A DNA stretch of 10,126 bases from Candidatus Zhuqueibacterota bacterium 4484_219 (GTDB taxonomy: Bacteria > Zhuqueibacterota > JdFR-76 > 4484-219): NCBI GenBank assembly GCA_002085035.1, contig MZGM01000027.1, positions 1-10,126 of the forward strand. Reading direction: 5' to 3'. The notes below the pieces were generated by a model. That model saw only the letters and a program-made list of their open reading frames with translations, was not told the origin of the DNA and did not search any database. How positions within the stretch are numbered: the first letter of the stretch is position 1; every line of letters begins with the position of its first letter. Positions 1-7,400 of the stretch are shown one piece after another. Made by a program: the position numbers and the translations under genes.

Positions 1-999
1 GGCCTGATCGATAGCATGGCAGTTTATCCTCTTTATGATTTTAAAATCTGGATGAATTTTCAGGCTCTCGAATACGTACCGTTACTGACCGATGTGGCAC
101 TTGGTGGAGATTTTGCAGCTAATTGCCGAATTTATTCCAAATCTGATAATGTTGATATCCTTATCTTCGATGGAGCAGTAGATTTTCGTAATTTAAATGC
201 TCGTATAGGGCAGGACATCGCGGTGTACGGGATCCATGGCAGCGTACCTTTTTCCCAGATGTTCGATTTGGAGAATTCTTTATTGGTTAGTTCCTCGCGG
301 CGTTCCCTTCCTGCCTGGTATTTGCCACTCTTTTCTCAGATGGAACCCTATCTTTCTGGTGTTGTCCCCTACTATTCCACGTTGCAAATAGACAGTGTTC
401 GTGCAATGCAGTATCGTATTGCTGATATTAAAGCACAAATGAGCTTTGCTAACGGTTTGGTCAATATTCCTCAGCTTAGCATGAAACTTTATGAAGGAAA
501 TGTTGCTTTCCAGTGCTTGATAGATTTAGGGTCTGGTTCGCTGGAAGATATGAGTTATCAATTTCGGTCTCAAATTGCTCGGATCAACTCTGCTAAGTTT
601 CCTGGTACAGCTACGGCTAAAGAAGAATCTGCTGAAATTGCAGGTACCATTAATTTTTCTGGTCGGGGACTGGCTCCTGGGGAAAAAATGGAGGTGGAAG
701 GTGAATTGCAAATTACCGATATTGGTTCCCAGGCCACAGATAATTTGTTAAAAAGTATTGATCCCCGGGGAGCTGAACAGAACATTAAATATGTTCGACG
801 ATTAATCGGTTTAGGTTTCAAACCCAAATTGTTGTCTTTTCCGGTTCGTCATGGTAATTTTTATCCTACTTTTGAATTGCGGCAGCCCTGGTACATTCCA
901 ATTCGAATCGCAGGTGGTAAGGTGGCTATTCCTCGTATTCCTATGCAATTCATTCTGGATATGGTTAGTACCCAAAATAGCCTTTTTGATAAAAGATAG
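1..999 (+). CDS. AsmA/YdbH-like envelope protein, C-terminal part (5' end outside window)
   Basis: The frame is open from the first base, and the first ATG (position 16) has no ribosome binding site, so this is most likely the last ~330 residues of a larger protein. The sequence is rich in short beta-strand-like segments. It includes an AsmA-type stretch around codons 155-200 (pattern LSMKLYEGNVAF, then a 'DLGSGS' turn and INSAKF) and a strand-rich tail ending in IRIAGGKVAIPRIP. AsmA-like proteins (AsmA, TamB, YhdP, YdbH) are inner-membrane-anchored periplasmic beta-structures involved in phospholipid transport to, or assembly of, the outer membrane. The N-terminal membrane anchor would lie upstream and is not visible. 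The next gene starts 25 nt after the stop, suggesting an operon. Assignment to YdbH specifically is an inference from the DUF1318 lipoprotein gene downstream. The AsmA-like call itself is moderately sure. Confidence 0.6.
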   Translation, partial: GLIDSMAVYPLYDFKIWMNFQALEYVPLLTDVALGGDFAANCRIYSKSDNVDILIFDGAVDFRNLNARIGQDIAVYGIHGSVPFSQMFDLENSLLVSSSRRSLPAWYLPLFSQMEPYLSGVVPYYSTLQIDSVRAMQYRIADIKAQMSFANGLVNIPQLSMKLYEGNVAFQCLIDLGSGSLEDMSYQFRSQIARINSAKFPGTATAKEESAEIAGTINFSGRGLAPGEKMEVEGELQITDIGSQATDNLLKSIDPRGAEQNIKYVRRLIGLGFKPKLLSFPVRHGNFYPTFELRQPWYIPIRIAGGKVAIPRIPMQFILDMVSTQNSLFDKR

Positions 1000-1009
1000 T
1001 CATTACATC

Positions 1010-1015
1010 AGGGAG
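1010..1015 (+). promoter_or_regulatory. Ribosome binding site for glycerate 2-kinase
   Basis: AGGGAG lies 9 nt before the ATG at 1025. The frame stays open upstream to 851, but that extension overlaps the AsmA-like gene and reads as an unrelated hydrophobic stretch. This site therefore fixes the start at 1025. Confidence 0.6.
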
Positions 1016-1024
1016 TACCAAATA

Positions 1025-2371
1025 ATGACTTCGTTCCGTGAAAAAGCGAAAAGCGAGTTGATGACCATCTTTACGGCAGCAGTAGCAGCGGTTGACCCAG
1101 AAAGAATAGTAAAACAATGGGTACAAGTGAACGATGAACTGGCCCAAATTGGAAACTGTTCATTTTCGTTGAACAAAGTTGGTAAACTGTGGGTAGTAGG
1201 GGCAGGTAAAGCGGCTGCAAGAATGGCTAAAGCTCTTGAAGAAATCCTAGCTAAATATTTAGCCGGTGGCATAGTGATTACCAAGTATGGGCATGGGTTG
1301 CCATTGGAAAAGATTACTGTACGAGAAGCAGGACACCCGGTGCCTGATGAAGCTGGGGTGGAAGCAACAAAAGAAATTCTTCGCCTGGTACAAAGTGTAG
1401 GAGAAAGAGACGCGATTTTTGTACTAATCTCAGGTGGAGGGTCAGCTTTACTGATTGCTCCTTCTACTGGTTTGACCCTGCGCGATAAACAGGAGATTAC
1501 TACCTTATTGCTGAACAATGGAGTTCCTATCGAACAAATAAATGTGGTGCGTAAGCATCTTTCACAAGTAAAAGGCGGACAACTTGCACGCCATGCCTAT
1601 CCCGCTCAGGTTTTTTCTCTTATTCTCTCCGATGTTATTGGTGATCCAGTTGATATTATCGCCTCCGGACCCACGGTTCCAGATCCCAGTACCTTCAAAG
1701 ATGCCGTGGCAGTTTTACATCGCTACCATCTTTGGGATAGATTGCCTCCAAGGGCAGTCCGATTTTTAACTGCAGCCCTGGAAGGGAAACAATCTGATAC
1801 CCCTAAGCCAGGTGATGAAGTATTTTCCAAAGTAAAGAATTTTATTATTGGCAATAACTACCAGGCCTTACAAGGAGCTTATCAGCAAGCTAAGACGTTA
1901 GGCTATCGAACGTTGATTCTTTCTTCTTCTATTCAAGGGGAAGCGCGGGAAGTTGCTCGTGTGTTAGCAGCTATTGCCCGAGAAGTTGTTCGTTCTGGCA
2001 ATCCCCTCTCTCCGCCTGCATGTATTATCGCTGGAGGCGAAACTACTGTTACTATTCGAGGAGAGGGATTAGGAGGAAGAAATCAGGAGCTGGCATTAGC
2101 AATTGCTCTTGATTTGCAGGGACTGGATAATGTAGCGGTCCTGTCTGCTGGTAGCGACGGCACTGATGGGCCTACTGATGCTGCTGGCGCTTTCGCTTTC
2201 GGCGACACAGTTGCTCGCGGTCAAAATAAGGGTTTAGATGCTCAAGCTTACTTGCAAAATAATGATTCCTACCACTATTTCAAAGCAATAGGGGATTTGT
2301 TTCAATCTGGACCTACCGGAACCAATGTTATGGACTTGCAGATCATTTTAGTGCAACAGCCTGAAAATTGA
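1025..2371 (+). CDS. Glycerate 2-kinase (MOFRL family)
   Basis: A 448-residue cytoplasmic kinase expected to convert D-glycerate and ATP to 2-phosphoglycerate and ADP, feeding lower glycolysis from serine, glyoxylate or sugar-acid breakdown. The length fits the class II glycerate kinase family (about 420-450 residues). The N-terminal DUF4147 half carries VVGAGKAA (G59-A64, with a conserved Lys at 62) and the glycine-rich ISGGGSALL (S136 onward). The C-terminal MOFRL half carries GGETTVTIRG, the hallmark GGRNQE (G350-E355) and AGSDGTDGPTDAAGA (S377 onward). Arg352 in GGRNQE and Lys62 probably correspond to residues implicated in catalysis in the Thermotoga enzyme, though this is from memory. 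All family motifs are intact, so the enzyme looks functional. The start at 1025 is chosen for its AGGGAG site. The gene follows the AsmA-like gene by 25 nt and precedes the binding-protein ATG by 3 nt. No other glycerate-pathway gene is in view. Confidence 0.95.
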   Translation: MTSFREKAKSELMTIFTAAVAAVDPERIVKQWVQVNDELAQIGNCSFSLNKVGKLWVVGAGKAAARMAKALEEILAKYLAGGIVITKYGHGLPLEKITVREAGHPVPDEAGVEATKEILRLVQSVGERDAIFVLISGGGSALLIAPSTGLTLRDKQEITTLLLNNGVPIEQINVVRKHLSQVKGGQLARHAYPAQVFSLILSDVIGDPVDIIASGPTVPDPSTFKDAVAVLHRYHLWDRLPPRAVRFLTAALEGKQSDTPKPGDEVFSKVKNFIIGNNYQALQGAYQQAKTLGYRTLILSSSIQGEAREVARVLAAIAREVVRSGNPLSPPACIIAGGETTVTIRGEGLGGRNQELALAIALDLQGLDNVAVLSAGSDGTDGPTDAAGAFAFGDTVARGQNKGLDAQAYLQNNDSYHYFKAIGDLFQSGPTGTNVMDLQIILVQQPEN

Positions 2372-2374
2372 AAA

Positions 2375-3862
2375 ATGTTCAAAAAACCAAAAAAACTTGA
2401 AAGGAATGTTAAGATTGTGCAGAGAGGGAAAAGAAATTGTGTTTATGGGACAAAAGTAGTTTGGGCAACTATTTTGATTGTCTGTTTCTCAGTAGCTCTA
2501 TCGTGCCGAGTCGAAAGGTTCAGAAAGATGACAGTGTTTGTTTATGTGCCAGAAGCACAACAAGTCTGGTTGAATCAGCATGTAAAGAAGTTTGGTTTGA
2601 AACACAATTGGAAAATTGAAATATCTACTTCCAATAAACTGGAGAACTTACCAGAAATTTTACGATTAGAAACTCGGACTGGAGAGAAAAACGTTGGTTT
2701 AGTGTGTGTACCTTCGGAGATGGCAAAATCTTTGGTGAAATCAGGTCTGATCAAGCCACTTATTGAAGTTTGTAACCCAGAAAAACTTGAAACAGATTTC
2801 TCAGAATATTTATCAGTAGCAAGAGCTGAATGCAAAATCGATGGTAAGTACTATTATTTGCCAGATCGTCTGGAGGTGTTTCTGTTATTCTATGTGAAAT
2901 CAAAAGTACGCGAGGTAGTACAACATTGGAGTATCTATCGTACTCAAATTAATACACTATTGAGAAATTACAATCGTTTTGGATTACCACGTGGTTATCA
3001 GCTCGAGGCCGATCCAAATCAATGGGACTTTTTCGATCTGGTAGTGGTGGGGTACTACTTTTCTCATACTCCTTACGATGGATTGTTGGTTCCACGATTA
3101 GCTCATCGCGGTCGGTACTATGCTGGAACAGTCCATGAGTTGGTGACTCGCATTTTTGCAATGGGTGGAAATAAAAGTAACCTTTCCTCCCTGTTGGCTG
3201 ATCCGGTTGTGGACATGTTACAATGGGAAAGCCTGTTCGTGAAAGAACAGTTTTATCATCCTGAAATGTGGGACTCAGGGTGGGCAGGTAATGAAATCTT
3301 GTGGCAAATTATTCGGAAACATGTTTTTGTTGCCTATCTCCAGCCAAATGAATTGTTCCGTATTAATGAAAGCAGGCAGTATTTTGATAGTATTGGAATA
3401 GCGGTGTTGCCCAAGGGAGTTTCGTTGGAAATTGGAGCAGATGGACAGCCTCAGCGGATAGGCACACGTAAATCCGCTCTCCATGGCTGGTATTGGGGGA
3501 TACCTGTTACTTCTCCTGATCCTAAATTTTCTTACAAGTTAGCCCGTTTTATTACAAGCTTCAATTTACAGATGGAAGCGGCATTCTCTTTTGGGTCTAT
3601 GACTGTGCGTCAGGATGTACTGGATAAAATTGTAAAATCTTCTGATACTTCCTGGAATTACCAGGTTTTTCGTATGGGACAAAAACAACTAAAAACAGGT
3701 GTGGAGATTATTCCTGATTATTTGGCTCATGGTAGTGTCGGGGTTAGTCTTCTGAATCTGTGGCGTGACATTTGTGTTCAAAATCACCTGGTAGATCGCA
3801 GACGTATTAAGGCTGTTTTGAAAACCTACCTGGAAAAGACTAAGCAGCCATCTACTTATTAA
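2375..3862 (+). CDS. Probable lipid-anchored extracellular solute-binding protein
   Basis: A 495-residue exported protein that looks like a family 1-type ABC solute-binding protein. After a long basic N-terminus there is a hydrophobic segment (about residues 28-42) ending in ALSC, a relaxed lipobox with Cys44 as the probable lipidated residue. The body has the two-lobed binding-protein feel: an early strand MTVFVYVPEAQQVWL, a 'GLVCVPSEMAKSLVKSGLIKPL' type segment where the bound lobe is usually read, and a C-terminal SALHGWYWGIP region (about 367-377) followed by a helix like those near the hinge of sugar-binding proteins. The substrate is unknown. ATG 2375 lies 3 nt after the kinase stop and has no clear ribosome site. 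An in-frame GTG at 2417 has AAGGA 11 nt upstream and gives a more normal ~29-residue signal peptide, so either start is possible. No permease or ATPase gene is adjacent, so it may be an orphan binding protein or may have another envelope role. Confidence 0.65.
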   Translation: MFKKPKKLERNVKIVQRGKRNCVYGTKVVWATILIVCFSVALSCRVERFRKMTVFVYVPEAQQVWLNQHVKKFGLKHNWKIEISTSNKLENLPEILRLETRTGEKNVGLVCVPSEMAKSLVKSGLIKPLIEVCNPEKLETDFSEYLSVARAECKIDGKYYYLPDRLEVFLLFYVKSKVREVVQHWSIYRTQINTLLRNYNRFGLPRGYQLEADPNQWDFFDLVVVGYYFSHTPYDGLLVPRLAHRGRYYAGTVHELVTRIFAMGGNKSNLSSLLADPVVDMLQWESLFVKEQFYHPEMWDSGWAGNEILWQIIRKHVFVAYLQPNELFRINESRQYFDSIGIAVLPKGVSLEIGADGQPQRIGTRKSALHGWYWGIPVTSPDPKFSYKLARFITSFNLQMEAAFSFGSMTVRQDVLDKIVKSSDTSWNYQVFRMGQKQLKTGVEIIPDYLAHGSVGVSLLNLWRDICVQNHLVDRRRIKAVLKTYLEKTKQPSTY

Positions 3863-3924
3863 TGGCTTTGAACTAATTTTGGCTGTTTGTCCTTTATGTT
3901 GTACTCACAAATATTGGAGGAGTT
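3863..3924 (+). other. Longest complete intergenic gap, with strong ribosome binding site
   Basis: These 62 nt between the binding-protein stop and the lipoprotein ATG hold GGAGGAG at 3916-3922, just before the ATG at 3925. A TTGAAC at 3868 and TATGTT at 3895 resemble promoter boxes, but their spacing of 21 nt is too long for a convincing sigma-70 promoter. No terminator hairpin is visible, so read-through from the upstream genes is likely. Confidence 0.5.
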
Positions 3925-4488
3925 ATGAAAAGAACATTCATTTTTGTTGCTGCAGTAGCTCTTTGGTTTGGTGGTTGTAGTATTAAAACACCAGAGATTA
4001 AGGTGACCGGCGAGAAAACCGCTTTAGAGAAACAAGTTATTGGTACTTACCAAGAGATTGAAAGTGACACTCAATTATTAGCTTCTGCTCGGATGGTACC
4101 TGGTAGGGGAAAGAAAACGCCGGTAATGTCAGCCGAGAAAAGAAGAGTAATCCAGGCAATTAAGAACCGTAAATTTAATAAAGACGATATTGACGAATTT
4201 AAACGGTTGGAAATTGTGGGTGAAAATAACCGCGGATTTCTTGAAATCATTCACCCAGAGAAGATAGCACAAGATGTAACTTTGGCCAAACGAGTGCAAG
4301 AAATTGTAGCCGAAGAGAATCGCGACCGTGAGATTATCATAGACCGGGTACTGGAGATTAACCCGAATCTTAAGGATACCGACAGGAAACAGGTGTGTTC
4401 CATATTTGCCAAGATGAATCGAGAAAATTCTGAACCCGGAACGTGGATTCAGTTGCCAGATGGCCAATGGGTGAAAAAAGCAAAGTGA
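3925..4488 (+). CDS. YdbL-like (DUF1318) lipoprotein
   Basis: A 187-residue probable lipoprotein. Residues 1-17 form a short signal peptide ending in WFGGC, with Cys18 as the likely lipidated residue. The mature N-terminus (SIKTPEIKVTGEKTALEKQV) is followed by a charged helical middle. The protein ends in a PGTWIQLPDGQWVKK-type tail that matches the end of E. coli YdbL (DUF1318), where a 'PGE-V-G-W-K' pattern closes the protein. YdbL acts in the periplasm with YdbH and the lipoprotein YnbE in outer-membrane lipid homeostasis. Here the YdbL-like domain carries its own lipid anchor. The start has a very strong GGAGGAG site, with only 2-4 nt spacing. The stop TGA overlaps the GTG start of the next gene, so the two are probably translationally coupled. 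The DUF1318 assignment is from pattern memory and fairly sure. Partnership with the AsmA-like protein at the window start is inference. Confidence 0.75.
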   Translation: MKRTFIFVAAVALWFGGCSIKTPEIKVTGEKTALEKQVIGTYQEIESDTQLLASARMVPGRGKKTPVMSAEKRRVIQAIKNRKFNKDDIDEFKRLEIVGENNRGFLEIIHPEKIAQDVTLAKRVQEIVAEENRDREIIIDRVLEINPNLKDTDRKQVCSIFAKMNRENSEPGTWIQLPDGQWVKKAK

Positions 4489-7400
4489 TACGATGTTGGG
4501 CAAGGACATTAATTAGAGGGGTGAGTAGTTGTTTACTTCTGTTGCCAGGTCTGGTGTTTTCTCAATACGCCACTATTTACCAGGCCTTGCTGGAATATCC
4601 TGGCGAGGGACTCCATGCGGTTACTACTCATCCGGGTAATGACCTTGCTGCCTCTATTTCTCCAGATGGGCAATGGATAGTTTTTGCTTCTGACCGCAGC
4701 GGTAACTTTGACCTTTGGGTCAAATCGGTCACAGGTGGACTCCTTCGTCAACTCACTACCCATCGAGCTGATGATCTGGACCCTCATTGGGCAGCCGACG
4801 GTAAAAAGATTGTTTTCGTCTCCCGACGTCGGGATGCTGAAGGTGATCTGTGGATTTTACCCCTGCAATTAGGAAGTACTCCCCCCAGACCAAAAGGCAA
4901 ACCCTACCCTGTTACCACTTATTTGGGATACGATGGTGAACCGTGTTTTTCCCCCGACGGTTCTTCAATCGCTTTTACATCTGACCGCAGCGGGCAAAGA
5001 AATATTTGGATTTTAAAGCTACGGGGTCACAAAATCTATCCTCTAACTCATGCAGGAGGTTTTTCCCCCTCCTGGTCTCCCGATGGTAAATGGATTGCTT
5101 TCAGCTCTGTTAGAAAAGGGCAGAAAGCAGGAAACATCTACATCGTTCCTGCCAGGATAGAATCATCTATTCCGAAAAACGCTGATCTGGCGATTCCTGT
5201 CACTAAAAACTCCTGGATTGAAGGATTCCCTCTCTGGTCTCGCCAAGGTGATGCCCTTTACTTCAGTCGTTATTGTACAGATACCGATGGTGATGGTAAA
5301 GTTACTTTGCGCGACAACCCAATCCTATTCAAACGTAACATCCAAAACTTACTGCAGATTAGCGAGTTCAGGTTGCTTTACCAGATTTCATCTTGGGACA
5401 GCTTAAGGAGTGCACAGACTGAGTGGCAGCTGACAGCAGGAGATTTCTTCGATTTTATGCCTTGTGCAGAGTTTGATCAGAAATTGTACTTCATCTCTCG
5501 ACGTACTGGAAATTTCGACATCTGGAGAATACCTTCGCTGGGTAGTGTGCCAGTTTTTTACTCACAGCCTGAAGATCGTTATCCTGGAACATCAGATCAA
5601 TATCAGTCAAATGGTGCTCGACAGTTGCAGTATGTTCATAAGCAATTTCCACTTGATTTCATCACGACATTTCTCGACGAAGGAGATACTACTTTTCAAA
5701 CGATTTGGCAACAGAATCGGGAGGCGTTTTTGCGTCGGCGGTTGTTGGCCTTGCGGAAGGTTTGGGAATTTTTCCCCGATGATACTACTTCGGTGCTATC
5801 TGCATTGGTAGAAGCAATTCATACTTTGAAAGAGCTAAAGCAAAAGTCTGCAGCGGAGGCAATCTGCAAACGAGTTATCCTCGAATATTCTAATCGGTGC
5901 CGGTTAGCACGTTTAGAACAAATATCCCTGACAACAAACAATATAGCTGCGCAAATCGATTCGCTGATTAATCTTTCCCTACGGTACCCCGAGGATGACG
6001 AGTTTCAGGCCATTGTCCATTATCGTCTTGGGCGATTGTACTTACAGCAAGGAAATTTTTCCCGCGCTATCTCTTCACTGCAATTAGTTGTGGATCAATA
6101 TTCTAATGAGGCTTCCGGTAAATGGGCAGCGCAGGCACAAATAGCCATTGGTGACATCTATGCTATGGTAGGATCATCAGATGAGGTGATTGAAGCTTAT
6201 TTAAAAGTATTGGATAACTATCCGATGCAGCGCTTATTAGTTCGACAAGCTATCTACCGCATTTTGCAATTTGTCGCTAAAAGCATTTTTGGTGAAGATC
6301 CTATCTTAAGCTATCAAAACATCATTCAGAAGTATGCTCGTTATTCCGAATTGGCTGGTCATGCACAGTTACGAATTGCTGCCTGTCTTATCCGACAAGG
6401 TGATTATCGCAATGCCATTCACGAGTTAGAACGTACCATCCAGAAATATGGCTCTCAGCCAGAGGTGGTGTTACGTGCTCAATTATTACTAGCCGAATTG
6501 CATCAGCAACTTGATGATGTTCAGGCTGCAATTGGTATCTATCGACAGATTTGCGAACGCCAGGATTTGGATTCTTATCAACGAAAGTGGATTCGTCAAA
6601 AACTTATTGCTACTTTGATTGCTTCGGCAGATCGATTAAAACATTTCTTGGATTTTCAAGTAGCGTTGAGTCGCTATCGTCAAGCTCGCCAATTAGATAT
6701 TAATAGCATAGAAGCTCATCGTGGTATCATCGAATGTGCTTATCGGCTTGGCAAGTTAGATGAGATCATTCTGGAATATCGAAATTTGGTAGCGCAACAT
6801 CCAGAAAATGAAAATATTCTCTACGCTTTGGGACTTGCGTATTCCTACAAAGGAGAAAACAACATTAAAGTTTTGCAGAAATCGAATCAGCTAATTGAGA
6901 AAGCTCTTACTAAGAACTATCGGTTGGTTTATGGTTACTTAACCCTGAGCTACAATTATGAGGCACTGGAAACGTTAGAAAAAAGGAAACGCCAGAGACC
7001 CAGGTCGTTTTTAGCAAAAGCGTGGGGCGGTCTTTTTGCTTCCCTGAGATGGGCATTTCGCGCTGTTACTTTTCGCAAGTCACCTACTCCGCAACAGTGG
7101 TACGAAAAAGCAATTGATCTATTAACTACCGCCATTGCTATTAATGACGAAAAGGAGAATCCTAAATTGGAGAGTCTTCTGGCTTTCAATGTGGCTAATG
7201 ACTATTACCATTTGGGAGAGTTTGGGTTTACCAATGCTTATCGCTATTACCAACTGAAATTGAAATATGATTCTACCTTTGTTAGTAAAAACCAAGAGGC
7301 AATTTTCTATGAACGGATAGGTCACTGTGGATTGATAGTAGAGGATTGGGATAATACTATTAGTTATCTGCAGCGTGCTGTTAAACTGTACCGTGAGTTA

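Noticed and set aside
851..1024. Upstream extension of the glycerate kinase frame to ATG 851, adding a hydrophobic segment
   Set aside because: It overlaps the end of the AsmA-like gene, has no family similarity, and the AGGGAG-preceded ATG at 1025 gives the normal kinase length.
3868..3900. Possible promoter TTGAAC / TATGTT ahead of the DUF1318 lipoprotein
   Set aside because: The 21-nt spacer is outside the usual 16-18 nt range and the -10 box is poor.
4689..4993. Repeated 14-mer TCTGACCGCAGCGG at 4689-4702 and 4980-4993
   Set aside because: Both copies encode the SDRSG motif of PD40 propeller blades in the same frame, so this is protein repeat structure and not a DNA element.
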